A DNA stretch of 64,000 nt from Polyangiaceae bacterium (lineage in GTDB: Bacteria > Myxococcota_A > Polyangia > Polyangiales > Polyangiaceae). Below, piece by piece: positions 33,753 to 43,595 of this stretch (its first letter is position 1; the number at the start of each line of letters is the position of its first letter). The position numbers and the translations under genes were made by a program. The notes below the pieces were generated by a model, which searched no databases, was not told the DNA's origin, and saw only the letters and a list, made by a program, of their open reading frames with translations. Location: the NCBI GenBank assembly GCA_019637295.1, contig JAHBVX010000001.1:409501-473500 (forward strand), read 5' to 3'.

Positions 33753-34718
33753 TCAGCTCTGCGCGAGCAACCAATCCGCGAGGGGCGCGAACACCCGGGT
33801 CTCGGCGTGGCGGCTGATGAACAGATCGGCGTGGGCGAACCATGTCTGGTCGTCGCCCACCGCGAGCTCGTGGCGCTCGGCCGAGCCAAAGGCGTCGAGC
33901 GCGCTGCGCGCTGCCTGGGGCGGCACGATGCCGTCCCGATTGGCCACCACGCACAGCAGCGGCCGATCGATGCGACCGAGGGCCTTGGTGACGTTGATGC
34001 CCGCAACGAACAGGTCCCCCGACTCGACCCAGCGGGCGATCTCGGAGTTGAGCTTGGCGATGGGATCCTCCACCGTCTTGACCAACTCGTCCGCGCGGGA
34101 CAGATCCACGATGGACGTGTTCATGTACATGGACAGCAAGCGCGGGGCTCGCTTGGCGATGAAGGGCAGCACCAGCGATGCCGCCCGGCGAGTGCCCGAG
34201 ATGTGCAGGCGTCGGGTCAGCGCCGGTGACCCGAACGCGAAGCGCATCAAGGGGTGCGCGCTCGACCACGAGAGCGGCGCGCCGATGCCCACGACCGAGC
34301 CGATGCCGTGATCCTCGGGGTGGTGCGCCAGGTAGGCGAAGACGTAGGTCCCTCCCAGGCTACAGCCCACCACGTCCACCCGGTCCGCGCCGGTCTCGGT
34401 GTGCTCGCGCACGTGCCGGAGCGCGCTCGCCAGATCCTCGAGGGCAAGTACGCGGAAGCCCACGTCGCGCGTGCCGCCCTCCGAGCGGGACTCCCCCTGG
34501 CCGCGGAGGTTGCTGGTCCAGACCTCGAAGCCGCGCGCCACCAGGAACTCGATCAGCGACGGGCCGCTCGGGTGAAAGGTCAGCGGCGTCGTGTTCATGC
34601 AGTAGCCCGGGACGAGCAGCACCGGTCGTCGCTGGCGCAGGTGTCCTCCTTGGGCGACGTAACGCCTCAAGTCCAGCGCGAAACCGCTGCTCCGGGGCCA
34701 ATGGCGATCGATCTTCAC
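33753..34718 (-). CDS. alpha/beta hydrolase
   Basis: A 321-residue alpha/beta hydrolase with the nucleophile elbow GCSLGG (Ser120), an oxyanion strand LLVPGYCMN, a cap region and a likely C-terminal His in the last 30 residues. The N-terminus (RRYVAQGG...RRPVLLVPGY) resembles esterases and PHA-synthase-like hydrolases of myxobacteria. Substrate unknown; a lipid or polyester ester is plausible. No signal peptide. It precedes no operon partner with certainty; the ABC exporter genes end 9 bases upstream in the same direction, so all three may be co-transcribed. Confidence 0.8.
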   Translation of the reverse strand: MKIDRHWPRSSGFALDLRRYVAQGGHLRQRRPVLLVPGYCMNTTPLTFHPSGPSLIEFLVARGFEVWTSNLRGQGESRSEGGTRDVGFRVLALEDLASALRHVREHTETGADRVDVVGCSLGGTYVFAYLAHHPEDHGIGSVVGIGAPLSWSSAHPLMRFAFGSPALTRRLHISGTRRAASLVLPFIAKRAPRLLSMYMNTSIVDLSRADELVKTVEDPIAKLNSEIARWVESGDLFVAGINVTKALGRIDRPLLCVVANRDGIVPPQAARSALDAFGSAERHELAVGDDQTWFAHADLFISRHAETRVFAPLADWLLAQS

Positions 34719-34727
34719 TCGGGTGCC

Positions 34728-36551
34728 TCACTCTTCGTGCTGGCGAGCAAACTGTAGCTCGTGCAGCTTGGCGTACAGGCCGCCTCGCGCGAGCAGCTCC
34801 GCGTGGCTACCCTGCTCGGCGATCGTTCCCTTGTGAAACACGACGATGCGATCGGCGCGGCGGATGGTGCTCAGCCGGTGCGCGATGATCACGCCCGTCC
34901 GGCCTCGCCACAGCTCCTCGAGCGCGCGCTGCAGGCGGGCCTCCGTGTCGCTGTCGATGCTGGCGGTCGCCTCGTCGAGCACGAGCACCGACGCTTCGCG
35001 GTACAGCGCGCGAGCGAAGGCGATCAGCTGCCGCTCGCCGGCCGAGAAGTTCCCCCCCTGCTCCTCCACCACCGTGTCGATGCCGTCTGGCCGACGCAGC
35101 AGCAGGTCGAGGGCACCGATCCGGCGCAGGGCTTCCTCCGCGCGAACGCGGTCAGGCTCTTCCCCCGCGGCGATGTTGGTGAGCACGGTGCCAGGGAACA
35201 GGAACACGTCCTGAGGCACGACTGCGAACTTTCTCCGAAGCTCGTCCCGTGGCAGCCCGCGCACGTCGCGCCCATCCACCCGAACCACACCCGACGTCGC
35301 GTCGTACAGTCGCAGGAGCAGCGCGGTGACGGTGGTCTTGCCCGCGCCGGTGGGGCCCACCAGCGCGACCTTCTCGCCGGGGCGCACCGCCAGTGACACT
35401 TCGCGCAGCACGGGCACTCCGGGTTTGTAGCTGAAGGAGACGTCGGCGAGCTCGAGCGCCAGGGCGGGCTCGCCATCCACGGGCTCGCTCACGACCGGGG
35501 CATCCATCTCGGTCCCGGTCGTGTCGAGCAGACCGAACACTCGCTCGGCACCAGCCATGGCGCTCTGCAACAGCGTGTAGCGCTGTGCCAGCGCGCTGAT
35601 GGGCTCGAAGAACTGCACCAGGTAGGCGTTGAACGCGACCACCGTGCCGAAGCTGACCGGGTGGTAGCCAAGTGCGACGATGATGCTGGCCAGACACACG
35701 GCCGCGACCATCTCGATCGCCGCGTCCTGCATGGCTTCGTACTTGATGGCGGAGATGTTGGCGTCGCGGTAGTCGCGATTGATCTCGTCGAACTCGGCCT
35801 CGGCCGCCGTGCGCCGGTTGAACGCCTGGACCACGGTCATGCCCGAGACTTGCTCGTTCATGTTCGAGTTCATGCGCGCCGTCTTGGCGCGGATGGTGCG
35901 GAAGGCCTCGCGCATCCTCCCGCGTAGCAGCACGACGAGTAAGGCCACCGGCGGCGTCGCGGCGAAGGCGATGAGCGCCAGCTTGGCGTCGAGCGCCAAC
36001 ATGAAGGCGACGATGCCCACGAGCTTGACCAGATCGCCGACGGCGTTCAGCGCTCCGGAGGCGAACAGCTCGAGGATGGCGTCCACGTCGTTCGTCACCC
36101 GCGTGACCAGGCGCCCAACGGGTTGGTGGTCGAAGAAGCCCACGCGCTTCTGGTGCAGGAACTCGAACACGTGGCGGCGAAGGTCCGCCATCGCCCGGGC
36201 GCCGGCGACCTGTAGCGCGTAGATCTGCGCGTACACCAGCACCTGCTCGACCAGCACGATGCCGACCAACAGCAGGCCGCTCCGCGTGAGCACCGCCGAG
36301 TCCCCCTGTAGGACGCCACGATCGATGGCGTGCAGCATCACGAGGGGGCGCAGGAGGGACCCCGCTGCCGTCACCAGGATGCTGGCCAGCGCGAGCCACA
36401 GCGCGAGCCGATGCGGGCGGACGAAGGGCCACAGCTGGGCGACCAGCCGGCCGTCGTAGGCCTTGCCCAGCGCGCCCTCCTCGTGAAACGCGCGCAGCAC
36501 CGCCTCGGTGCGCGCGGCGTCGCTGCCCTCTTGGTGCGGGCGCGCCTTCAC
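34728..36551 (-). CDS. ABC exporter half-transporter, subunit 2
   Basis: A 607-residue type-IV ABC exporter with six membrane helices (about residues 45-330) and a C-terminal ATPase. Walker A is GPTGAGKTT, the signature is degenerate (FSAGERQLI in place of LSGGQ), and Walker B is VLVLDEATASID. Its start overlaps the stop of the upstream exporter gene by 4 bases, so the two form a heterodimer. The noncanonical signature in one subunit is usual for heterodimeric exporters with one weak ATP site. Substrate (drug, lipid or peptide) cannot be told. Confidence 0.88.
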   Translation of the reverse strand: MKARPHQEGSDAARTEAVLRAFHEEGALGKAYDGRLVAQLWPFVRPHRLALWLALASILVTAAGSLLRPLVMLHAIDRGVLQGDSAVLTRSGLLLVGIVLVEQVLVYAQIYALQVAGARAMADLRRHVFEFLHQKRVGFFDHQPVGRLVTRVTNDVDAILELFASGALNAVGDLVKLVGIVAFMLALDAKLALIAFAATPPVALLVVLLRGRMREAFRTIRAKTARMNSNMNEQVSGMTVVQAFNRRTAAEAEFDEINRDYRDANISAIKYEAMQDAAIEMVAAVCLASIIVALGYHPVSFGTVVAFNAYLVQFFEPISALAQRYTLLQSAMAGAERVFGLLDTTGTEMDAPVVSEPVDGEPALALELADVSFSYKPGVPVLREVSLAVRPGEKVALVGPTGAGKTTVTALLLRLYDATSGVVRVDGRDVRGLPRDELRRKFAVVPQDVFLFPGTVLTNIAAGEEPDRVRAEEALRRIGALDLLLRRPDGIDTVVEEQGGNFSAGERQLIAFARALYREASVLVLDEATASIDSDTEARLQRALEELWRGRTGVIIAHRLSTIRRADRIVVFHKGTIAEQGSHAELLARGGLYAKLHELQFARQHEE

Positions 36552-38377
36552 GCGCTCCTCGCTTCATCGAGCTCGGTCAGGTCCACCTCACCCAGCCGCG
36601 CCAACTCCTGCTCGATGCGCTGCTCCTCGGCGAAGGACGCGTACAAACCGCCCGCGTCGATCAGCTCGTCATGTGTGCCGTGCTCCACGACCCGGCCTCG
36701 GTCCAGCACGACGACCATGTCGCAGCGCGACGCCGCCGCGACGCGGTGCGTGATCAGCAGCACACCGCGCTTCTTCTTCTCACGGTCGATGGCGTCGAGG
36801 ATTCCGCGCTCGGTCGCCGAGTCCACCGCGCTGAGCGGGTCGTCCAGCACCAGGAGCCTCGGGTTGGCGACGAACGCTCGCGCGAGGGCGGTGCGCTGCT
36901 TCTGCCCGCCGGACAGCTGCACGCCTCGCTCGCCCACGATGGTGTCGAAGCCGTCGGGCAGCGCGAGCACTTCGTCCAAGATGCGCGCGGCAGAAGCCGC
37001 CTCGGTGATCCGCTGCAGCCCCGGCCCCGAATCAGGCTCGGGCAGCACGTAGCCGATGTTGCGTCCGATGGTGGTGGAGAACAGAAACGCTGTCTGCTGT
37101 GCGTAGCCGATTTGACCCCGCACCGTCTCGAGTGGGAGATCACACACGTCCACGCCGTCCAGGAACACGCTGCCGCGGGGCGTGGCCTGCAGGCGAGGCA
37201 GAAGCACCGCGAGCGTCGACTTGCCCGAGCCCGTGCGCCCGACGAGCGCGACGCTGCTCCCCGCGGGCACGCTGAACGACACGTCGTCGAGCACCCGCTG
37301 GTCGCCGTAGGAGAAGGTCAGGTTGCGAACCTCGAGCTCTCCGCGCACGGACTGCGGCGGTGGCAGGTGTCCGTCGACGATGTCGGGCTCTGCCTCGAAC
37401 ACCTCGAGTAGCCTGGAGTAGGAGGCGCGCCCGCGTTGGATCAGCCCCACCACGAAGCCGAGCGCGATGAGCGGCCAGGTCAGGCGCGCCAAGGCCCGAT
37501 AGAAGGCCAGAAATCCGCCCGCGGTCAGCTCCCCCATCAACATCAGGTGACCGCCGTACCAGAACACCACCAATATCCCGATGGCGGTGATGGCCTGCAT
37601 CACCGGTCCCATGGAACCCCGCAAGCGTGCGAGCGCGAGGCTCTTGTCCAAATAGTCCTGGTTGGTCGTCTCGAAGCGCCGAAGCTCGCTGTCCTCGAGC
37701 GCAAAGCTGCGCACGACGCGCACGCCCGCTATGCTCGACTGCACGGCCTCGCTCATCTTGCCGATCGAGTCTTGGTTCGACCGGGTGCGCGTGTACATGA
37801 GCCGGGAGAAGTGACGAGTCACGAGCAACAGGATGGGCAGGGTGCACAGCGCCGCAGCGGTGAGCTTCGCGCTGATGCTCACGGTGACTGCGAGCGCGCT
37901 CACGAGCGCGAACACCGTGTTGATCACGTTGAGCACGCCAAAGCCGAGCAGGATCCTCAGCTGGACGAGGTCGTTGGTGACGCGGCTCATGATCTCGCCC
38001 ACGCTCATGCGTCGGTAGAAGGAGGGCCCGAGCTTCTGCAAGTGGTGCAACAGGGCGCGCCGTAGCTCGTACTCTGCGATCCTGCCGCCATTGAAGATGG
38101 TCACGCGAGAGAGCACGCGAATCCCGAACGCCACGAGGGCCACGAGCACGAGCAGCCCGCCCAGGTTGCCGGCGCTGCTGAAGTCGCCTGCCATCGCCTG
38201 GTTGACGGCCCGCATCAGGCGCGTGTCGAACCAGTACTGTGCGTACTGGTACAGTGCGAGGAGCACCATACCGCCGCCGTAGCGCGTGGCCTGTCGTCGG
38301 AAGTGCGCCGTCAGGCGAATGGGAATCGTGGACGCATCAGGGGACGAAGGGGGCATGTCGCGCCGGCGTGGAGTCAC
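36548..38377 (-). CDS. ABC exporter half-transporter, subunit 1
   Basis: A 609-residue ABC exporter with the membrane domain at about residues 35-330 and ATPase domain after 345. Walker A GRTGSGKST, signature LSGGQKQR and Walker B LLVLDDPLSAVD are canonical except that the catalytic Glu after Walker B is Asp-Pro (DDP). Such changes occur in the degenerate-site partner of heterodimers. A second ATG seven codons inside is an alternative start. It is the first gene of the exporter pair. Confidence 0.88.
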   Translation of the reverse strand: MTPRRRDMPPSSPDASTIPIRLTAHFRRQATRYGGGMVLLALYQYAQYWFDTRLMRAVNQAMAGDFSSAGNLGGLLVLVALVAFGIRVLSRVTIFNGGRIAEYELRRALLHHLQKLGPSFYRRMSVGEIMSRVTNDLVQLRILLGFGVLNVINTVFALVSALAVTVSISAKLTAAALCTLPILLLVTRHFSRLMYTRTRSNQDSIGKMSEAVQSSIAGVRVVRSFALEDSELRRFETTNQDYLDKSLALARLRGSMGPVMQAITAIGILVVFWYGGHLMLMGELTAGGFLAFYRALARLTWPLIALGFVVGLIQRGRASYSRLLEVFEAEPDIVDGHLPPPQSVRGELEVRNLTFSYGDQRVLDDVSFSVPAGSSVALVGRTGSGKSTLAVLLPRLQATPRGSVFLDGVDVCDLPLETVRGQIGYAQQTAFLFSTTIGRNIGYVLPEPDSGPGLQRITEAASAARILDEVLALPDGFDTIVGERGVQLSGGQKQRTALARAFVANPRLLVLDDPLSAVDSATERGILDAIDREKKKRGVLLITHRVAAASRCDMVVVLDRGRVVEHGTHDELIDAGGLYASFAEEQRIEQELARLGEVDLTELDEARSA

Positions 38378-38465
38378 GTGCCCCGCCTAGGCGACCCCCC
38401 GAGTGCACCGGCCAGGACCGCTCCGCAAGGTCCTTGGCTCTCGGGCCCGCTGCCGAGCGTCGGAG

Positions 38466-38852
38466 TCAAGTCGCGCAGGTTCCGGTCGCCGGGTCGCAGC
38501 GACCGGTCCAGCGCAGCCGGTTCTTGGCGAACTTCGTGTAGGCTGCGTCGAGCAGGCCAGCGACGCCCGGTAGGCGAGACAGCGCTACCGCCGGCCCAAA
38601 GCCCACGGCCCCGTACAAGCGCCTGAACACCTCCACCCCCTCGATGACCGTGCCGTCGGCGAGTCGCCCGTGGATGCGGTCCATCAGCGCAGCGGGGTCG
38701 AGCCCGAGCGAGCTCGCGTCGAACTCCGGCGCGGCGATGTCGGTGAACCGAATGCGTCCGCGTCGGTCGAGCCGCATCAGCATTCGGATCTCCCGCATGC
38801 ACAAGGGGCACTCTCCGTCGTAGAACACCTCGACGTCGTGAGCTGCCGACAT
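38466..38852 (-). CDS. DCC-family (DUF393) thiol-disulfide oxidoreductase-like protein
   Basis: A 128-residue protein with the family motif YDGECPLC (Cys15, Cys18) at the N-terminus and the later RRLYGAVG and FAKNR segments. DCC proteins have a thioredoxin-like fold and are thought to be oxidoreductases, but physiological roles are not settled. It is cytoplasmic by sequence. Two further Cys lie in the last ten residues (RCDPATGTC). Confidence 0.85.
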   Translation of the reverse strand: MSAAHDVEVFYDGECPLCMREIRMLMRLDRRGRIRFTDIAAPEFDASSLGLDPAALMDRIHGRLADGTVIEGVEVFRRLYGAVGFGPAVALSRLPGVAGLLDAAYTKFAKNRLRWTGRCDPATGTCAT

Positions 38853-38959
38853 TCGAGCTTCCTAAGGACGCGCCCCGCCGCGCGCAAGGCCCCGGTTCGC
38901 GGGACCACCGCGCTGTTTTGCTCGACCCGGACCGACCGTTCCGGGTCACACTGGCGCTC

Positions 38960-39442
38960 ATGAGCCTGCGGTTCGACGTTGGAAGCGTGCTGCTTGGTGC
39001 GCTGCCACTGCTTGGGTGCTCGTCGCCTGAGCCCGCCGAGCCGGTCTCTCGATGCAACGCCGTCGACGCTCCTCCAGCGCACGCGCCCGCCATCGAGGTG
39101 CTGCACCCCGGCACTCTCGAGCCGCTGGAGGCAGGGGCCGCCTTGTACCCCGTGTCCGGTTCGCAAGGCGGGCGCCATGTGGACCTGGTGGTGCGCTTGT
39201 TCGCCGGTGGCCGGCAGCTGGTCGACGTGCGTGGGGAGTTCGTCAGCCCCGCGGACGGCGCTGTGCTCGGCGAGGGACTCGAGACCATTCGCACGTGCGG
39301 TGAGCGCTGGACTGACGTGCACGACCTGAGGGTCTTTCTCTACGCCTATGGCGACCAGCCGATGATGCTACGCGTGCGCGCCCCGTTCGCCGCCGCCGAG
39401 TCCGTGGTGCTCGAGTTGCCGGTCGTGCTCACCGAACCCTGA
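38960..39442 (+). CDS. lipoprotein, unknown function
   Basis: A 160-residue lipoprotein with signal MSLRFDVGSVLLGALPLLGC (lipobox LLGC). The rest is a small beta-rich domain with two Cys (SRCNA and RTCGE) that may form a disulfide. No family recognised. The ATG at 38960 is chosen for the signal peptide; the frame is open 14 codons further upstream. It runs toward the beta-oxidation gene 70 bases away. Confidence 0.65.
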   Translation: MSLRFDVGSVLLGALPLLGCSSPEPAEPVSRCNAVDAPPAHAPAIEVLHPGTLEPLEAGAALYPVSGSQGGRHVDLVVRLFAGGRQLVDVRGEFVSPADGAVLGEGLETIRTCGERWTDVHDLRVFLYAYGDQPMMLRVRAPFAAAESVVLELPVVLTEP

Positions 39443-39512
39443 CCGCCCGAGGCGCTTGCCCCCGGCGCGGTTCTGTCCAAGGGTGGCAGCCGAACCTCAG
39501 GAGAGTTTGGTC

Positions 39513-41879
39513 ATGATTCCGATCCGGCGAGTAGGAGTGATTGGCGCGGGCGTGATGGGCAGCGGCATCGCGGCGCACCTGGCCAACGCGAGCATCGAGG
39601 TCGAGCTGCTCGACATCGTCCCGCCGAACCTGTCGGATGCGGAGAAGGGCAACCCGCGCGCGCGCAGTCGCTTCGCGGAGGGCGGGCTCGACAAGGCGCT
39701 CAAGAGCAAGCCCGCGGCGTTCTTCCACCCGGGGCGTGCCAGCTTGGTGCGAGCCGGGAACCTCGAGGATGACTTCGACCGCTTGAAGTCGTGCGATCTG
39801 GTGATCGAGGCGATCGTCGAGCGCCTCGACATCAAGCGCGCGTTGTTCGGCCGCCTCGACGCGGCGCTCTCGGAGTCGACGTTGGTGGCTTCGAACACCT
39901 CGGGCCTGCGCATCGCAGACATGCTCGAGGGGCGTAGCGCGGGCTTTCGAAGCCGTTTCTGCGTGATGCACTTCTTCAACCCGGTGCGCTACATGAAGTT
40001 GCTCGAGCTGGTGAACGGGCCCGAGACGTCGGCGGAGACGACTCGGCGCATCGAACACTTCGGGCGCGAGGTGCTGGGCAAGGGCATCGTGTTCGCGAAG
40101 GACACCCCGAACTTCATCGGCAATCGCATCGGCACGCACGCCATGCTCTTCGGCATCCATCAGATGCTCGAAGACGGCTTGGCGCCGGAGGATCTCGACG
40201 CCATCACCGGGCCGCCGATGGCGCACCCCAAGAGCGCCAGCTTTCGCACCGCCGACGTGGTGGGCCTCGACACCGTCGTTCACGTCGCGGACAACTGCTA
40301 CGACGTGCTCACGAAGGATCCCGAGCGGAGCGTGTTCAAGCTGCCCGAGTACGTGCGCGAGATGGTCGCCGCCGGGCTCTTGGGCAACAAGACCAAGAGC
40401 GGATTTTACAGAAAGCGCGGCGACGAGATCGAGACCTACGATCCCTACGAGAAGAAGTATCGGGCTCGCGGTGGTAGCGCAGACGTGCGCAAGGCGTGCA
40501 AGGCCATCGCGTCCCACGAGGACCCGCGGGAGCGCGTGCGCAAGCTGTTCGAGGACGACGGTCCGGCGGGCACGTTCGCCTGGAAGCTCACCCGACGGGC
40601 GCTCGCCTACGCCGCGACCATGATCGGCGAGATCACCGACAGCGTGACGGCGATCGACGACGCCATGCGCTGGGGCTACGGCTGGGAGCTCGGGCCCTTC
40701 GAGTCGTGGGACGCAATGGGGTTCGCGCGCGTGGTCGAGCGCATGGAGAAGGACGGCGTCGCGCTGCCGGCTGCGATCGCGACGATGAAGGCCGCAGGCG
40801 CCACCGCGTTCTATCGCAGCGGTGAGGTGTTCGATCTCACGGTGGGCAAGTACGTCGCGCGTGAGACGGACCCTCGCGATCTTCCCGTGCCGGCTCTGCG
40901 CCGCGGCGACGCCCCGGTGCTGCGCAACGGAGGCGCCGACGCGTGGGATCTCGGCGACGGTGTGCTGGGCCTGACCTATCGCAGCAAGGCCAACAGCATC
41001 GATCCAGACGTGATCGCCCTACTCGAGCAAGCCACCGAGCGGGCGGAGCGGGACTTTCGCGCGCTGGTCATCGCCAACGAGGGCGAGCACTTCAGCGTGG
41101 GCGCGAACCTGTTCGGCGTGGTGGTCGCGGCTCAGCAGCAGCAGTGGGACGAGCTGGGCAAGATGGTCTCCGCGCTGCAGCAGGCGGGCCAGCGCCTCAA
41201 GTACGCCAAGGTTCCGGTGGTCGCGGCGCCGTTCGGCATGGCGGTGGGTGGCGGACTCGAGGTGTGCCTCGCCGCTGGTGCAGTGCAGGCCGCCGCGGAG
41301 ACCTACGCGGGCCTCGTGGAGGTCGGCGTCGGGCTGATCCCCGCGGGCGGCGGCTGTCTCAATCTCGTGTGGCGTGCGCTCGAGTCGATCCCCGAGGGGG
41401 CGGACGTGATCGTGCAGTCCCTGGTCGGCCAGGTGTTCAAGAACATCGCCACGGCGAACGTGGCGACGAGCGCGCTGATGGCGCAGGAGCTCGGGTACTT
41501 TCGAAGGTCGGATGGGATCAGCTTCGACAAGGCCCGGCTCGTGACGGACGCGAAGGCGCGCGCGCTCGGCATGGCTCGGAGCGGCTACCACGCTCCTGCC
41601 CCGCGCGCGTACAAGCTGCCCGGGGAGAGCGGCATCGCGACCCTCGGCATGCTCGTGGACACGATGACCGCAGGCGGCTTCGCCACCGAGTACGACGCCG
41701 TCATCGCGCGCAAGCTCGCGCGGGTGCTCTGCGGCGGTGCGGGCGGGGCCGCGCGCTTGGTGACGGAGCAGGACATGCTCGATCTGGAGCGTGAAGCGTT
41801 CCTGAGCCTGTGCGGGGAGCAGCGCACCTTGGACCGGATGCAGCACATGCTGATGCACAACAAGCCGCTGCGAAACTGA
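39513..41879 (+). CDS. fadN: 3-hydroxyacyl-CoA dehydrogenase / enoyl-CoA hydratase fusion, FadN type
   Basis: A 788-residue bifunctional beta-oxidation enzyme in FadN order. The NAD-binding dehydrogenase comes first (GAGVMG at 11-16, catalytic His in MHFFNPV) with its two C-terminal helical domains. The hydratase/isomerase domain follows at about residues 490-690 (VIANEGEHFSVGANL and GMAVGGGLE form the oxyanion hole region). AGGAGAG 8 bases before the ATG fixes the start. It would act with the thiolase at 24412-25575. The order is the reverse of E. coli FadB (hydratase first). Confidence 0.93.
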   Translation: MIPIRRVGVIGAGVMGSGIAAHLANASIEVELLDIVPPNLSDAEKGNPRARSRFAEGGLDKALKSKPAAFFHPGRASLVRAGNLEDDFDRLKSCDLVIEAIVERLDIKRALFGRLDAALSESTLVASNTSGLRIADMLEGRSAGFRSRFCVMHFFNPVRYMKLLELVNGPETSAETTRRIEHFGREVLGKGIVFAKDTPNFIGNRIGTHAMLFGIHQMLEDGLAPEDLDAITGPPMAHPKSASFRTADVVGLDTVVHVADNCYDVLTKDPERSVFKLPEYVREMVAAGLLGNKTKSGFYRKRGDEIETYDPYEKKYRARGGSADVRKACKAIASHEDPRERVRKLFEDDGPAGTFAWKLTRRALAYAATMIGEITDSVTAIDDAMRWGYGWELGPFESWDAMGFARVVERMEKDGVALPAAIATMKAAGATAFYRSGEVFDLTVGKYVARETDPRDLPVPALRRGDAPVLRNGGADAWDLGDGVLGLTYRSKANSIDPDVIALLEQATERAERDFRALVIANEGEHFSVGANLFGVVVAAQQQQWDELGKMVSALQQAGQRLKYAKVPVVAAPFGMAVGGGLEVCLAAGAVQAAAETYAGLVEVGVGLIPAGGGCLNLVWRALESIPEGADVIVQSLVGQVFKNIATANVATSALMAQELGYFRRSDGISFDKARLVTDAKARALGMARSGYHAPAPRAYKLPGESGIATLGMLVDTMTAGGFATEYDAVIARKLARVLCGGAGGAARLVTEQDMLDLEREAFLSLCGEQRTLDRMQHMLMHNKPLRN

Positions 41880-41891
41880 CGCCTGCGGCGG

Positions 41892-42362
41892 CTACGGCAA
41901 CAGCGCCTTCGATCCCGTCGCGTGGTCGTTCTCGACGGACGTCCACGCTGGCTCGAAGCGATCCGGTAGGCGGGTCAGGAAGCGCGAGCTGCCCCCGTTG
42001 TAGCGTGCCGCCACCTCGGCGCGAAGCGCGCGGTAGCGTGCGGTGAGCTCCTCTTCGCTGGGCGGCTGCCCCGGTGACACGACCTCTGGGCGCGCGCGAT
42101 ACGCGGCCGCTCCCGGCACGGCGTAGGGCTCTTCGGCGTGGGCCGCCTCGCGCAGGTACTCGACGAAATCGCGCTGCGAACAGAACAGGGCGAGGGCGTA
42201 CTCCAGGTAGCGCGGACTCAGTCGGCAGGAGAGCACGGTGGCCCGAACCCGGCCCGGGCCGTACCACTCCTCCGGCCCGAAGCGCGAACGCAGTCGAGGC
42301 CCGACGCGCCGGAGATGGCGAGAAACGTTCCACCACTTGCGCGCTCGCTCCACCACGCCCAT
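41892..42362 (-). CDS. conserved-looking hypothetical protein
   Basis: A 156-residue protein rich in Arg and aromatic residues (ARKWWNVSRHLRR, CSQRDFVEYLREA). No signal peptide, no membrane helix, no catalytic motif that I recognise. Coding is supported by third-position GC bias and by position: it is divergent from the formylglutamate-hydrolase gene with a 95-bp gap and convergent with fadN. Function unknown. Confidence 0.6.
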   Translation of the reverse strand: MGVVERARKWWNVSRHLRRVGPRLRSRFGPEEWYGPGRVRATVLSCRLSPRYLEYALALFCSQRDFVEYLREAAHAEEPYAVPGAAAYRARPEVVSPGQPPSEEELTARYRALRAEVAARYNGGSSRFLTRLPDRFEPAWTSVENDHATGSKALLP

Positions 42363-42457
42363 GCCACGACCTGACTCCGAGCGTAGCGCCGGCGCGGCTT
42401 CGGGTCCACCCGGATGGCGTGCACCTCGAGCTGGCTTGGACTACGGATCACTGCGCC

Positions 42458-43180
42458 ATGGACATCGAGTATCAAGACGCCTTCGAGCAGATCACCGGCG
42501 ACGCGGCGTCGCCCTTCGTGCTCACGTGCGAGCATGCCTCGGAGCGCTTGCCAGAGCCCTGGTGTTGGCCCGCGGCGGATCGCTGGCTGGTCGGGACGCA
42601 CTGGGCCTACGACATCGGTGCTTCGGAGCTGACCCGTGACGTGTGCCAGTCCCTCGCCGCGCCCGCGGTGCTCGCGCGCTTCTCGCGCCTGCTGGTGGAC
42701 CCCAACCGCGCGCTCGAATCGGACACGCTGTTTCGCGAGGTCGCCGAGGGTCGCCCGGTGGAGCTGAACGTCGCGCTACCGCCGGCGCAGCGAGTCGAGC
42801 GCATCGCGCGGCTGTACGAGCCCTTTCATCAAGCCGTCGCGCGGTGCGTCGAGCAGTCAGCTGCCGCCGTGGTCCTCGCCATGCACACGTTCACTCCCTT
42901 GTACGAAGGCCAGACGCGAGCGCTCGAGGTCGGCGTGTTGTTCGACGAGGACGAGGCCCTCGCGCGACGCGTTCAGTCGCTGCTGCGCGCCGAGGGTCTG
43001 CGCACGGAGCTGAACGAGCCGTACTCCGGAAAGGCAGGGTTGATGTACGTGGCCGACCGCCACGCGCGACGCTTCGGTCGCCAGGCGCTCGAGCTGGAGG
43101 TGCGCCAAGACCTGGCGGTGCAGGCCGACGTGCGCCGCAGGATCGTGAGTGTGCTCGAGCACCTCGCGCGTGAGCTGTGA
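42458..43180 (+). CDS. N-formylglutamate amidohydrolase-like protein
   Basis: A 240-residue protein of the N-formylglutamate amidohydrolase family. The motifs LTCEHASERLPE, HWAYDIGASELT, RLLVDPNR and MHTFTP are typical, and the Glu/His residues in them are the probable zinc ligands. In histidine degradation the founding enzyme frees glutamate from N-formylglutamate, but many family members outside hut operons hydrolyse other substrates. No hut genes are here. The ATG at 42458 matches the family's usual N-terminus; the frame is open further upstream across the divergent gene. Confidence 0.82.
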   Translation: MDIEYQDAFEQITGDAASPFVLTCEHASERLPEPWCWPAADRWLVGTHWAYDIGASELTRDVCQSLAAPAVLARFSRLLVDPNRALESDTLFREVAEGRPVELNVALPPAQRVERIARLYEPFHQAVARCVEQSAAAVVLAMHTFTPLYEGQTRALEVGVLFDEDEALARRVQSLLRAEGLRTELNEPYSGKAGLMYVADRHARRFGRQALELEVRQDLAVQADVRRRIVSVLEHLAREL

Positions 43181-43181
43181 C

Positions 43182-43592
43182 TCAGGGCTGGGGCGCGGCG
43201 GTAGCCGTCACCCGCAGCCAGAACTCGGCGCAGCTGTCGTTGCGCACCGTGACAGCCTCTTCCGTCACTGCTTCGATCACGGCTTGATTCCCGGCGCTCT
43301 CGGAGGCGTTGTTGCCGGTGGTGAGCGGAGACTCGGCAAAGGACAGGTAGGTGTTGACGGAGTGCGGCTGCCGGCCCAGACCGTGCAGGAGCTTGTAGCG
43401 ACGCCCAGCCGGGAAGTGCAGCCAGTTGCTCTGCCAGGGAGTCGTCTCGTACACCGTGCCCGACGGATCGACGGTGCCTTCGCTGTAGTCCACCGCGTCA
43501 ACCTGGCTGGCGCGACAGTCATGCGCGCAACCGCCAGCGAGGGCCATGAGCGTGAGCCCTGCGCAAAGCCCGAGGCCGAATCGTCGCCACAC
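43182..43592 (-). CDS. lipoprotein, unknown function
   Basis: A 136-residue protein with a lipoprotein signal (ALAGGC, Cys22) and a beta-rich body with two further Cys (HDCRA, DSCAE). No family recognised. It is convergent with the amidohydrolase-like gene with one base between the stops, and lies directly downstream of the GYF/GAF gene in the same direction, so they may form a pair. Confidence 0.65.
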   Translation of the reverse strand: MWRRFGLGLCAGLTLMALAGGCAHDCRASQVDAVDYSEGTVDPSGTVYETTPWQSNWLHFPAGRRYKLLHGLGRQPHSVNTYLSFAESPLTTGNNASESAGNQAVIEAVTEEAVTVRNDSCAEFWLRVTATAAPQP

Positions 43593-43595
43593 GGG